A stretch of DNA of 64,000 nucleotides. Origin: Castor canadensis (taxonomy: Eukaryota > Chordata > Mammalia > Rodentia > Castoridae). The DNA lies in the NCBI RefSeq assembly GCF_047511655.1, contig NC_133390.1:160081583-160145582 (forward strand). Direction: 5' to 3'. Made by a program: the position numbers and the translations under genes. Below are positions 45,252 through 54,934 of this stretch, piece after piece (positions within the stretch are counted from its first letter, which is position 1; each line of letters begins with the position of its first letter). The notes beneath the pieces were generated by a model. The model worked only from the letters and a program-made list of their open reading frames with translations, was not told the origin of the DNA and searched no databases.

Positions 45252-45430
45252 GGATGGGAGTGTGGCTCAGTGGTAGGGTACGAGCCTAGCATGCACAAAG
45301 CCCTGGGTTTTTGATACTAGCAAACTTCAAACTGGTTGAACTTAGGGCCTTGCACTTGCTAGGCAGGCACTATACCACTCAGGTCACTCTGTCAGCTCAA
45401 AGCCCTGGGTTTGATTACCAGCACAGGAAA
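45252..45430 (+). mobile_element. ID-type SINE interrupted by a second one
   Basis: The outer element runs GGGAGTGTGGCTCAGTGGTA to the first AAAGCCCTGGGTTT and resumes with GATTACCAGCACAGGAAA after the second copy of that 14-mer. Confidence 0.85.
45311..45398 (-). mobile_element. ID-type SINE (88 bp) nested in the ID element above
   Basis: Flanked by AAAGCCCTGGGTTT at 45297-45310 and 45399-45412, a perfect 14-bp target-site duplication. The insert reads on the minus strand (CTTGCTAGGCAGGCACTATA, CCACTCAGGTCACTCTGTCA). Confidence 0.85.
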
Positions 45431-45989
45431 TAGGGAGAGCTACTTCCTAAAGGAATGACCTTGGGGGGAGTACTTTGCAGAGAAGACAACCTTTGAGTTG
45501 GGCTTTGAAGAAAGAGCAGAAGTTCTCCTGGTAGTGGCAGTGAAGGGCACAGTGGGTACAGAGGCAGAAACCCGAGGCTATGCTGCTAGCCTGTGGCTAT
45601 GCTGCCGCTCTCAGAGGGTTTGTGCTGGGCAGACCTTGAATGCCAGAGTAAGAAGGTTCCCACTAGTGCCAGCTTTAAATGGATCAGGGGTATTTCCTAC
45701 CACAGACCCAGCTTCCCAAGAAACGGAGGTCCTCAGTCCCAATCTCTATGAGCCATAGAACTCTCTGGACCTAGTCTTCACTAGGCGAAGGTCTATCTCA
45801 AACTGTCAGCAGACACTAGGCCTAACCGAAGCCCCTGTGGCCAATAGGTGACATGAACCTTTGGGGGTCCTCAGCTGCCTTTTGGCTGTATGGACAGACA
45901 GCTCATAAATCTATAACCTGTATCTTTCCCTGAATTCCATACTTCCCACTCAACACATCCCTTGGATACCTAATAGGTAATTTCAAAAT

Positions 45990-46345
45990 TAGAGCTGGCA
46001 GAGTGGCTCAAGTGGTAAAGCGATTACCTAACAGCCCTGAGTTCAATACTGCCAAAAAAAAAAAAAAAAAGACTTTAAGATGGGGGCTGGTTGCTCAGGA
46101 GGATCATGGTTCAAAGCCAGCCTAGGCAAATAGTTCATGAGACCCTATCTCAAAAAAAACCACCACAGGACTGGAAGTGTGGCTCAAGCCTACTCTGCAA
46201 GCACAAAGTCCTGAGTTCAAATCCCAGTCCCACCAAAAGAAAAGAAAAAGCACTTAAAAAAACACCACAAAAAAAAAAGGGACTGGTGGTGGAGTGTCTC
46301 AAGATACAGGCCCTGAGTTCAAGCCCCAGTACTGAAAAAAAAAAA
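45990..46345 (+). mobile_element. Run of three ID/B1-ID SINEs
   Basis: An ID unit ending in an 18-base A-run (45992-46071); a B1-ID element (46085-46255) with GAGTTCAAATCCCAGTCCCA; and an ID end (46277-46345) with GAGTTCAAGCCCCAGTACTG. Confidence 0.75.
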
Positions 46346-46429
46346 CCAACAGCTACACCAACTCTTAATAGTAGAGGAAATTTAGGAGTTAGAAAATCTT
46401 CATTTGCAGTCATCATCATCATCACTGAA

Positions 46430-46985
46430 TCCTGATAGGAAATGAGTGTGTTTAATGAAAAACAGAATCTCCACAGTCCCAAAACATCGTACCCCATAAA
46501 TTACTTATTAATGGATATATTATTTACAAAGGGAGAAAGTGGTAGCTCAATGAGGGATAAGCCTGGCAGATGGTGCCTTAACTAGGTGGTCAAAGTCAAT
46601 ATCCCCAGTAGTGGGAAAAGCTAGTCTAAATTCCTGACTGACGCGCTGCGAAGGGCACAACATTCTGGCGTGGTATTGCTGTCAGAACATTACCCTGTGG
46701 TCACTCCAGAGAGGGCCCAGTAACACCTGGGCGCTCCAAAAACGTCAGTGTCATGAAAGACAAAGAAGAGCTACGAAACACTTCCAAATTAAGGGACTAA
46801 GACAGCTCAGTAGATACAGAAAAAACATTTGCCAAAACCTAACACACCATTTCATCATAAAAACACTAACTAGGAATACAAGAGAATTTCCTCAAACTGT
46901 AAAGACAATCTGCAAACAAATCCCATAGTTAACATCATATTTACTGGTAAAAGACTGAAAGTTTTCCTTTAATATTAGGAGCAAG
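46430..46985 (+). mobile_element. L1-type fragments (3' region and ORF2 part)
   Basis: 46490-46800 resembles an old L1 3' region (CCCATAAATTACTTATTAAT, GGCGTGGTATTGCTGTCAGA). 46800-46985 matches ORF2 sequence (CAGTAGATACAGAAAAAACA, AACATCATATTTACTGG, AAAGACTGAAAG). Confidence 0.65.
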
Positions 46986-47500
46986 GGCTGGCGGAGTGGC
47001 TCATGTGGTAGAGTGCCTGCCTATCAAGTTTGCAGCCCTGAGTTCAAATCCTAGTGCTGCCAAAAAAAAATTTTAAATTAAAAAAAAAAGATTGGGGTAT
47101 AGACCTATTCAGTACTGTACTGGAGCTTCTAGCCAGGGCAATTATGCAAGAACATAATGTTTCTTTTTGGCGATACTGGAGATTGAACTCAGGGCCTCTA
47201 GCTTTCCTAGGCAAGTGCTCTACTGCTTGAGCCATGCCCCAAGTCCTTTTGCCTTTAGTTTGTTTTCCAGATAGGGTCTTACACTTTTGCCCACGCTGAC
47301 CTAGAACTGCCATCCTCCTATCTCCATCTCCCGAGTAGCTGGAATTATAGGAAGATTGTGGTCCTGGGCAAAAAGCGAAACCATATCTCCAAAATAACCA
47401 GAGCAAAAAGGGTCAGGGGTATGTAGCTCAAGTGGTAGAGCACCTGCCTAGCAAGCATGAAGCCCTGAGTTCAAACCCCAGTACCACAAAAAAAAAAATG
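46985..47500. mobile_element. SINE cluster: ID (+), composite (-), ID (+)
   Basis: 46985-47085 ID with GAGTTCAAATCCTAGTGCTG; 47160-47360 reverse-strand composite with GATACTGGAGATTGAACTCA; 47405-47500 ID with GAGTTCAAACCCCAGTACCA. Confidence 0.75.
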
Positions 47501-47514
47501 TAAAGAACAAAATA

Positions 47515-47668
47515 AAACATTTTTTGAGACTTCTTTTCCCATTGAATTGTCTTTGTACTGGCATTGAAAATCAACTGTCCATAAATATGTGGATTTATTT
47601 CTGGACTCTCAATCCTGCTTTACTAGTATCTGCATACCATGTAGTAGTGTCATCCATTGCCACTACTA
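47515..47668 (-). mobile_element. Antisense L1 ORF2 fragment
   Basis: TTCCCATTGAATTGTCTTTG, GAAAATCAACTGTCCATAAA, TTATTTCTGGACTCTCAATC. Confidence 0.75.
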
Positions 47669-47890
47669 CACAATCTTTGAGGGGTTTTTGGTGGGACTGG
47701 GGTTTGAACTCATGGTTTCACACTTGCAAAGCAGGTGCTGTATTGCTGGAGCCACATCTCCAGTCCATTTTGCTTTGGTTATTTTGGAGATGGGGGGGTC
47801 TCGTGAAATATTTACCCAGACTGGCTTTGAACTGCAATCCTGCTGAGCTCAGCTTCCCAAGTAGCTGGGATTACAGGTGAGCTTGGCTAA
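47669..47890 (-). mobile_element. Composite B1-ID SINE
   Basis: GGGACTGGGGTTTGAACTCA, GGAGCCACATCTCCAGTCCA, GTAGCTGGGATTACAGGTGA. Confidence 0.8.
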
Positions 47891-48017
47891 CGAAATGAAC
47901 TTTCTTGAAATGATATCAAAAAGCACAAGCAACCAAAGAAAAAAGTAGTAAACTAAACGTTATCAAAGTTAAAAACATTTATGCTTTCAAGAACACTACC
48001 AAGAAAGTGAAAACAGG

Positions 48018-48430
48018 CCAGGTGAGGTAGCTCATACCTGTAATCCCAGCTTCTCAGGAGACAAGATAACAGGATGGCAGTTTGAGGCCATCCCCCTCAT
48101 CATCAAAAAATAAAAGCTGAGCATTGAGGAGGGGTCAGCGGGATGAAATGACCCAAACAATGTATGCACATGTGAATAAATGAATAAAACACACACGCAC
48201 ACACACACACAAAGTTGAGCATGGTGGTACAGGCCTGTCATCCCAGCTACACAGGAGGCATGTGTAGGAGGGTCATGGTCTGAGGTCAGCCATAGCCAAA
48301 AATGCAAAACCTAATCTGAAAAATAACTAAAGCAAAAAGGGCTTAAAGTGTGGCTCAAGTGATAGGCACCTGCCTAGGATGGTAGAGACCCTGAGTTCAA
48401 ACCCCAATACCACCAAAAAAAAAAAAAAAT
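48018..48430 (+). mobile_element. Composite SINE (B1 + B1 + ID) split by an 86-bp L1 tail
   Basis: First B1-like unit 48018-48124, second from 48211 with CATCCCAGCTACACAGGAGG, ID end GAGTTCAAACCCCAATACCA. The interruption at 48125-48210 is an L1 3' tail. Confidence 0.8.
48125..48210 (+). mobile_element. Very short L1 3' tail insertion (86 bp)
   Basis: G-rich start (GAGGAGGGGTCAGCGGG), GAAATGACCCAAACAATGTA, TGCACATGTGAATAAATGAA, then an (AC)n tail. Flanked by AAAGCTGAGCAT (48113-48124) and AAAGTTGAGCAT (48211-48222), a 12-bp duplication with one mismatch. Confidence 0.75.
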
Positions 48431-48506
48431 CACATATCTGATACAGGTGATAATAGCTAGAATATATAAAGAACTCTTACAACTCAACAACAAAACAACC
48501 AACTGG

Positions 48507-48825
48507 ATACAGGGCTCACACCTCCTAACTACTTGGGAGGCTGAGATTGAGAAGATCACAGATTCAGGCCACCCAGGGCAGAAAAAGTTCACAGGACCTC
48601 ATCTCAACACAAAAAGTTGGGCGTGGTGACATGTTATCCCTGCTGTGGCAGGATATGTAAAATAGGAAGATTGTGGTCCAGGCTAGCCTGAGCAAAGTGA
48701 AACCCTATCCTCAAAATAACCAAAGCAAAAAGGGCTAGAGGCGTGGCTCACGTGGCACAGCACCTGCCTCGCAGGCATGAACTCCTAGTTTGAACCCAAG
48801 TACCATCAAAAATAAATAAATAAAC
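48507..48825 (+). mobile_element. Composite SINE (B1 + B1 + ID) inside the L1
   Basis: TACTTGGGAGGCTGAGATTG, GTTGGGCGTGGTGACATGTT, GGCTAGAGGCGTGGCTCACG and an (AAAT)n tail. Confidence 0.75.
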
Positions 48826-48884
48826 GAGAAAATATGGTATATCCATACCATAATAGAATATTATTCAGCAATAAAAAGAATGAA

Positions 48885-49258
48885 GGGGCTGGAGATGTAG
48901 CCCACTGGTTGAGCACAAGGCCCTCGGTTTGATCCCTAGCAACACACACAAATACAAAGCCAGGCATGGTGAGACATGCCTGTAATTCCAGCCCTAGGAA
49001 ACAGAGGCAGGAGGATCTTTTTTTTTTTTATTTTTATTTTATTATTCATATGTGCATACAAGGCTTGGTTCATTTCTCCCCCCTGCCCCCACCTCCTCCC
49101 TTACCACCCACAGAGGCAGGAGGATCTTGAGTCAGAGGCCAGCCAGAGCTATCCAATGAGACCCTGAATCAAAACACCAGGGGCTGGGGGTGTAGCTCAA
49201 GGCAGATAGCTTGTCTAGCATGCACAAGGCCCTGGGTTTGATCCCCAGCACATTGGGG
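48885..49258 (+). mobile_element. ID unit, then B1-ID SINE interrupted by an L1 tail
   Basis: 48885-48955 ID (GGCTGGAGATGTAGCCCACT); 48958-49019 and 49110-49180 B1-like; 49181-49255 ID (GGCTGGGGGTGTAGCTCAAG, GGTTTGATCCCCAGCACATT). Confidence 0.75.
49020..49109 (-). mobile_element. Very short L1 3' tail insertion (90 bp), minus strand
   Basis: Flanked by ACAGAGGCAGGAGGATCTT at 49001-49019 and 49110-49128, a perfect 19-bp target-site duplication. On the minus strand it is G-rich, then GAAATGAACCAAGCCTTGTA, TGCACATATGAATAATAAAA and an A-rich tail, related to the insertion at 48125. Confidence 0.88.
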
Positions 49259-49376
49259 CAGGAAGGATTTGAATAGGTAATTCTCTAAAGGTACACAAAT
49301 GGCCAATAAACACATTAAAATATGCTAAACATCAATTACTAGGGAAATGCAACTCAAAACCACAAGGAGCCACTTC

Positions 49377-49572
49377 ACAGCCAGGTAGCTCACCCCTGGA
49401 ATCCTAGCTACTCAAGAGGCAGAGAGCAGGAGGAGCACACAGAAAGACAGCTCAGGCAAATAGCTGGGCAAACCCTATTGGAGTCAGGGAGAACAATACA
49501 AAACAGTGTTGGTGGAGTGGCCCAAGTGGTAGCGTGCCTGACAAGCCCATTACCGCAATCAATCAAACAAAA
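49377..49572 (+). mobile_element. Composite B1-ID SINE, degraded
   Basis: GGAATCCTAGCTACTCAAGA, GGAGTGGCCCAAGTGGTAGC, inserted in L1. Confidence 0.7.
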
Positions 49573-49799
49573 AGTGTTGGCATGGCTGTGAAGAAATTGG
49601 AACCCTTGTGCACCAGAAATGAGAAAGTAAAAAGGCACAGCCACTGTGGAACACAGTTACTGCCACTCCTCAAAAAATTAAAAATGGAACTCCAACATGA
49701 ACAGCAATTCCACCTCTGGCATATACTCAAAGAACTGAAAGCAGGGACTTTGGGAGTTGTCTGTCCACCATGTTCATAGCAGAATTATTTACATATTTA

Positions 49800-49895
49800 C
49801 TTTTTTTGCTTGTATTTTTTACACACCTGGGAATTGAACCCAGGGCCTCTCCCAAGCTAAGCAGGTGGTCTACCCCGGAGCTACATCCCAGCTGT
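49800..49895 (-). mobile_element. ID-type SINE monomer
   Basis: GGGAATTGAACCCAGGGCCT, GGTCTACCCCGGAGCTACAT. Confidence 0.7.
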
Positions 49896-49999
49896 AGCTC
49901 CATCAGAGTAGCTGAAAGTAAAAACAATCTAAGTATCTATCCATGAATGAATGGCCGAGCGAAATAATGATACATATATTCAATAGAGTATTACTCAGT

Positions 50000-50070
50000 G
50001 CTCTACTCACCGGTAGAGCACTCGCCTAGGATGTGTGAGGCCTGGGTTCAATTCATAGCACCGCAGGGAG
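50000..50070 (+). mobile_element. ID-type SINE fragment
   Basis: CCGGTAGAGCACTCGCCTAG, CTGGGTTCAATTCATAGCAC. Confidence 0.65.
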
Positions 50071-50134
50071 AAACTGTGACGTATGTTAAAGGTGGATAAA
50101 CCTTGAGGACATGGTAAGTAAAATTAACCAATCA

Positions 50135-50335
50135 GCAGGGCACTAGTGGCTCACACCTGTAATCCTAGCTACTCAGAAAGCAGAGATCATGAGGATCGAA
50201 GTTTGAAGCCAACTCCAGGCAAACAGTCCGTAAGACCCTATCTTGAAATTACAAAAAAAGGGCTGGCAGAGTGGCTCAAGTGGTAGAGTGCCTGCAAGAA
50301 CCTGAGTTCAAACACTAGTGTCACCAAAATACATC
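50135..50335 (+). mobile_element. Composite B1-ID SINE
   Basis: GGCACTAGTGGCTCACACCT, GGCTCAAGTGGTAGAGTGCC, GAGTTCAAACACTAGTGTCA. Confidence 0.8.
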
Positions 50336-50485
50336 TTAGACCCTAGACCAGAACAATTTCCATAAAGACCTTTATGGGACATTACTGGGTCAAATGGCAC
50401 AACTGGAATATGGATTGTAAATTAGATAATTAAATCACTGTAACAATTTTCCTGATTTTTGACAGTTATACAGTTATATTATGGA

Positions 50486-50592
50486 TGTGTGTGTGTGTGT
50501 GTGTGTGTGTGTATGGGGGGAGAGGAGGGGAGGAGGTACGAGGAGGAGAGGAGGTAAGAGGAGGGAGGAAAAGAGAGGGAGAGGGAAAAGCC
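50486..50592. repeat. (TG)n followed by a purine-only tract
   Basis: Fourteen TG units (50486-50513), then 50515-50592, almost entirely G and A with GAGGAG/GGAGG units. Confidence 0.9.
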
Positions 50593-50734
50593 AAATGTTA
50601 ACAACTAGAGAATCTTGATGAAGGTATACAGGAGTTCTTTTTATAATTCTTGTAACTTTATTCTAAGTTTGAAACTACTTCAAGTGTGTGTGTTTTGTTT
50701 TGCTTTTTAACTTAGTATATCTGGGCAGGCAGGG

Positions 50735-50850
50735 TGCGGTCAAATCTGTAATCCCAGCACTGGGGAGGCTGAGGTAGGAGGATAGCAAGTTCGAAGGTAG
50801 CTGGGCTACACAGAAAGATCCTGTCTCAAAATACAAAAGTCCAAAACAAA
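50735..50850 (+). mobile_element. B1-like SINE monomer
   Basis: GTAATCCCAGCACTGGGGAG, GCTGGGCTACACAGAAAGAT. Confidence 0.75.
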
Positions 50851-51706
50851 ACTGATCTCTCCCAAACACTGCTCCACCTACACCCGCCCCGCCCCATCTT
50901 AGAGAAAATGACAGCTGTCTTTCCGGTTGCTCCCACCAAAATCCTTGAGGTCGACCTTGGCGCTTCCCTCTCACACCCATGCTCATCCATCCGCAAGTCC
51001 TACTGGCTGCACCACAGGTATTTCCAGAGCCCGTCTCTCCTTCCCACCTCACTGCCACCCCCCGGGTCTGAAGCGGCATCTTCTCCGCTGGATAGCTCCT
51101 CCCTGGTCCCCAGCTTCCCCCTTGGTCCCCCCAGTCTATATGTCAACGCGGAACCCAGCCCCAGGTAGATGGGACACAACATAAGCTCAGAACTCGAAGT
51201 CTTGCGTGGTTCGGAGCCCCGGACCGGCACCTGGGGCTTCTCAGCCACCGTTCCCGGACTCGCCGCTGAACCTCGGCCTTCCTGCGGCGCTTCCTGGGCC
51301 GATACTGAAGTGCCTCAGTTTCCCAGACACCCAGCCGGGCAGGTTGCATGCGTCCGTAGATAGTTACAAAGCAACTTGGTGTTGGAAAGTTCCCTAGCGA
51401 ATGCCTTTGGTCCTTCGCGTGCAGACGGCTGGTCCTCTGCGAGCCACCTCTTCCCAGTGACTGGGAAAGGCCATACATGGCCTGGTGGAAAGCAGCCCTT
51501 CCACGGGACTGAGAAGGCGGCCTTCGGGAAGAGACGAGGGTGGGGCCTGAAAATCTGGGGTCCTGCGGGCTCTGTTTCCCTCGCCTGTCTGGACACCCCG
51601 CTCTGCCTCCTTGCCCTCAGTACCTGCCCTCCCTACTACCCGAACCGAGGCGACAACGACAAGGACTCACCACGAGCGCCCCGGCCTCAGAGCCCGCTAG
51701 TCCAGG

Positions 51707-51716
51707 CCAAATAAGG
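51707..51716 (+). promoter_or_regulatory. MYL9: CArG box (SRF/myocardin site), perfect
   Basis: CCAAATAAGG fits CC(A/T)6GG exactly. It lies roughly 120 bp upstream of the predicted start of MYL9 exon 1. SRF with myocardin or MRTF cofactors is established as a driver of MYL9 and other smooth-muscle contractile genes. Confidence 0.85.
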
Positions 51717-51767
51717 CCGGGCGGGAGGCTGTGGCCCCGCCCCCGCCCCGCCGCGCACATTCTTCTG

Positions 51768-51777
51768 CCTTGTAAGG
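51768..51777 (+). promoter_or_regulatory. MYL9: CArG-like box, one mismatch
   Basis: CCTTGTAAGG has one G inside the A/T core. It is 61 bp (about six helical turns) from the perfect CArG box. Paired, one-mismatch CArG boxes are typical of smooth-muscle promoters; binding here is inference. Confidence 0.55.
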
Positions 51778-51832
51778 CCCGGCAGCCAGGCCGCCCGGCC
51801 CCGCCCCCGATCCGCCCAGGCCCCGCCCCCGG

Positions 51833-51910
51833 TGTCCAGAGAGCCAAGGGCCAGAGCGCACAGACCCGCAGCCCAGCTCCAAGCACCTGCAAGCGTCTTC
51901 TGGACACTAG
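51833..51910 (+). other. MYL9: MYL9 exon 1 (5' UTR, non-coding)
   Basis: The donor is GGACACTAG|GTAGGATC at 51911, downstream of the GC boxes. The start is approximate; the sequence lacks an ATG, as expected for a leader exon. Identification rests on position, the donor and general similarity to the known gene structure. Confidence 0.6.
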
Positions 51911-53605
51911 GTAGGATCTCGCCCAGCGCAGGGGCCAGGGTGGCTAAAGCAGATGGTTTGGCTGGGTCTGACCGGGCGTCACTGGGGCTGCGAACCGGGA
52001 TGTCGAAGGGCCAATGGCATAGGCAGCGGGGTGGGAGGAGGCTGCGAGTTTGTTCGGGTCCTACAGGAATCCTGGCCTGGGAATGGGCAGCAGTGAAACT
52101 ATTTTGGAAAAACGTGTTATCTGTCGAGGGAATGAGATTGTCCAGGTTGCTCCTTTGCTGAGGAGTTAGACTCACCAAGCCCAGAGCTCTGGGTGCAAGG
52201 ATCCGGCTTGCGATCGCTAGTGCTCCCTGCCCCAATAGACCCATGTGTGTCAGATGAGAAAGCTGAGCCTGCCAGGTCTCATTCCCCTCCTGAACATCCG
52301 TGTGGCCTCCTCCATCTCTACACCCTGAGGCAGGAGAGAGATGGTGACCAGGGGAACCTCCCACACAAAGTGCTATGTGCTGTAAACCCCAGACTGTCCA
52401 GTGGTGCCTACAAGATTCACTCCTAGGGGCTGGTCAGGACTCAGGGCTGGGAGGTCCTGGTCCCTCTTCCTTCACAGCCCTCCAGCTGCTCCTGGGGAAG
52501 TCAAATATCTGCCTCAGATGAGGTGTGCTTACAAGCAGGGTATCTGGCATTGCCCAGCTGTGGGGACTGGTACTAAGAGGTGCAGCCTGGCCTGGCTTCT
52601 GCCCAGATGTCTTTGTGGTGGGATTTCAGACATGCAGGAGAAAGGTGACATGTAGTCACAGACATCCAAGTTCCAGTGTCTGATCCTTGGTATCTAGGAC
52701 TCAGGAAAGGGGAGGCCATATGGCTCCAGGGCTAAGGGCCAGCTGTCCCCTAACCCCACCCGCTGAACCAAGCCTGCGGTCACAGAGCCCTTGGCCCCTC
52801 AGCAGCTATAGGCACTCTAACACCCTCTCAGTTGGGGCGTTTACCTTGTTCAGACCTTGGGGCACCAAGGGCCTCTAACCCTGCCTGTAATGGGCACGCA
52901 TGTCCCTTCTTGGGCTTGTTTTCCTAACTCCGTGGGGCTACCACTCCCGTTTCCCAAGACTGCTGAGATGAATAGGGTGGCCTTGTGCAGCCCCAAGTAC
53001 AGTTCTCTCTGCCAGGTCCTGGCTCCAAGATATTAGTGAGTAGGGACAGGGTAACTGTGAAGACAGAGGGCCTGGGTGCGCTGACAGAGCACTGGGTGAG
53101 CCTTACCAGGCCTGCCCTAGAGCTTTGCCAACAGGGTGGGCTGGTCATGGTGATGACCATCACAGCCTTGGCTGGGCACAGTGAACTTACAGTCTTTGTG
53201 GGTACCAAAGTCCAAGTTCCCAGAGTACATTGGGCCAGATAAGCTGAGGCCCCTTTAAGCCATAAGGTGTGGGGGGGGCAGTTTATAAGGACAGCACCAC
53301 CCCTTGCCCTCAGCCCCCTCCCATTCCCAACCCAGACTGTGGGTGAGAAAGGCTTCAGTCCATGTACTCAGAACCATGGGAGAAACACCCAGGCCCAGTG
53401 GGTGGTACGTGGGCCCAGAGAACTATATGGAGCCAGTCTCAAGATTATAGGCAGCTATGGCCCTGGGGAGGCATGGGGTTGGCCAGGATTCCAGCTCAGG
53501 GTTGACTTCAGCAGGGTCATGGGATAGAGGCCTGGAAGCAGCTCAGGGAGCACTCTCCACGAGAGGAACAAGGGAGGTGGCCATCCTGAACAGAATAGCA
53601 CCCAC

Positions 53606-53650
53606 GGGGCCCCAGACCAGGCTGCAGGGGGGCCCCAGACCAGGCTGCAG
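53606..53650. repeat. 23-bp tandem duplication in MYL9 intron 1
   Basis: GGGGCCCCAGACCAGGCTGC starts at 53606 and again at 53629, two copies with period 23. Confidence 0.95.
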
Positions 53651-53842
53651 GAGAAAGAGCTGCACGAAGTTCCAAGAGGAAGGCCAGAACTGAGCGTGGC
53701 AGGAGACAGATCATAAGGGGGGATATGGTGAGGGGGACCAGGCTCAGTCAGAGAGGCCAGGAAAGTTCACTCAGGGCTTTTAATGCCAGGCTGAGGGCCA
53801 CAGACTTTCTCCAGGGGGTGGCAGGAACTTGTGAGGGATCCA

Positions 53843-53942
53843 AAATAAATGAAGGTCTGGTGGAGTGGCTCAAGTGGTAAAACATCTGCCAAGCAAGCAT
53901 GAAGCCCTGAGTTCAAACCCCAGTACCAGCAAGGGAAAAAAA
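53843..53942 (+). mobile_element. ID-type SINE in MYL9 intron 1
   Basis: TGGAGTGGCTCAAGTGGTAA, GAGTTCAAACCCCAGTACCA and an A-rich tail. Confidence 0.85.
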
Positions 53943-54655
53943 ACAAAGTGGTAAGTGAAGGTCTGGGTCTGAAAGGGATGGGAGGACTGGAGGTTACAGA
54001 CAACTGTGACCAACACTTGGGTTCTCAGCCTGGGGAGCTTTACTCCCTGTGAAAAAGGTGGATCCAGGATCAGATTGTAACCCACTGGTCAGTCTTCCTG
54101 AGAAGGGGAGGCCCATGCCCAGAGCCTCCCAGGACCTCAGTGGGCAGCAGAGAGATGGAGAGGGTGAGGGGGACAAGGAATGTCAGGAATGCAGGGCTTG
54201 CTGGTCAGTTCCCTCCTGCAGGGCCAGGGAGCCTGGAAGGCTGCCCAGGTGGAGCCACTACCCCTACCCCCTCACACGTCTTCCCACCTTGCAACTTGGA
54301 GAGAGAGGATGGAGGTGCATATGCTATGGGGATTAGAGAAATAAAGCATGTTAATGGTTGGCACCAAGCCAATCCAAACAGTGACAGCAGAAATAGCTCA
54401 CTCCATGCCCAGAGCTGAGTTCATTACCCCTGCTGCCTGGAGCCCCCTTTCCCAGATGAAGACTCTTGAGCCTGGTATGGTGGAGGAAATTGTTGAGATC
54501 ACAGAGCCCATGCTTGTCTGGTCTTGGGAAGAATGGGGTGGCAGGAGGCCCAAGCCTGTGGGAGGCCTTGAATGCCAGGCCTATAGCTGAAAGTTGCCTG
54601 GAGGAGGCAGGAAAGATTCCTGGCTCAAAGTCATGCACCACACCCCGTCCTGCAG

Positions 54656-54865
54656 GGAAGCCCCACCTACCTGAAGCCAAGATGTCCAGCAAGCGGGCCA
54701 AGGCCAAGACTACTAAGAAGCGGCCACAGAGGGCCACATCCAATGTCTTTGCAATGTTTGACCAGTCCCAGATCCAGGAGTTTAAGGAGGCTTTCAACAT
54801 GATTGATCAGAACCGCGATGGTTTCATCGACAAGGAGGACCTGCACGACATGCTGGCCTCTCTGG
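54656..54865 (+). CDS. MYL9: MYL9 exon 2 (start codon at 54682; phospho-region and EF-hand 1)
   Basis: The acceptor is GTCCTGCAG|GGAAG; 26 bases of 5' UTR precede ATG at 54682 (GCCAAGATGT, a good Kozak context with A at -3). It encodes residues 1-61 plus one base. [20 protein letters not shown] contains the MLCK/ROCK target Thr-Ser (positions 19/20 counting Met, conventionally Thr18/Ser19) within a basic recognition stretch. [12 protein letters not shown] (residues 42-53) is the divalent-cation-binding loop of EF-hand 1. The protein binds the IQ motif in the neck of myosin II heavy chains, and its phosphorylation activates filament assembly and ATPase. The donor is CTCTGG|GTGAGC. Confidence 0.96.
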
Positions 54866-54934
54866 GTGAGCAGGACAGGGTGGGGTCGGGTCTAGAGGGG
54901 CCCGGGCCAGGGCTGCTCTTCACTTATGGAACAC

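Larger units (their letters stand above)
48430..50660 (+). mobile_element. Old sense L1 3' part broken by several SINEs
   Basis: L1 pieces in order: 48430-48506 (AAGAACTCTTACAACTCAAC), 49256-49376 (CAAATGGCCAATAAACACAT), 49573-49798 (AATTGGAACCCTTGTGCACC), 49910-49998 (CTATCCATGAATGAATGG), 50340-50480 (L1 3' UTR-like). A separate piece at 48826-48885 (TATCCATACCATAATAGAAT) is out of order. Confidence 0.7.
42591..51179. other. Intergenic region between DLGAP4 and MYL9
   Basis: No gene is visible. Unique sequence runs from 42600 to 43215 and in patches to 44120. After that it is mostly repeats: composite SINEs, an L2 fragment, L1 ORF2 and 3' fragments, and nested insertions. The longer open frames cross SINEs and have no coding support. 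Confidence 0.8.
51180..52030 (+). promoter_or_regulatory. MYL9: MYL9 CpG-rich promoter region
   Basis: GC and CpG content rise sharply from about 51180 and peak at 51700-51850, where there are several GC boxes (CCCCGCCCCCGCCCCGCC, CCCCGCCCCCGATCC, CCCCGCCCCC). No TATA box lies near the predicted start. It includes one perfect and one imperfect CArG box just upstream of exon 1. The long open frames on both strands here are a by-product of GC richness. Confidence 0.8.
51911..54655 (+). other. MYL9: MYL9 intron 1
   Basis: 2.7 kb. It contains one ID-type SINE (53843-53940), a 23-bp tandem duplication (53606-53650) and otherwise unique, GC-moderate sequence. No coding exon is seen. Smooth-muscle genes often keep enhancers in intron 1, but I found no further perfect CArG box here. 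Confidence 0.7.

Noticed and set aside
51687..52364. 225-codon minus-strand open frame across the MYL9 promoter
   Set aside because: GC-rich CpG-island sequence lacks stops by composition; the frame is antisense to exon 1, low-complexity and resembles no protein I know.
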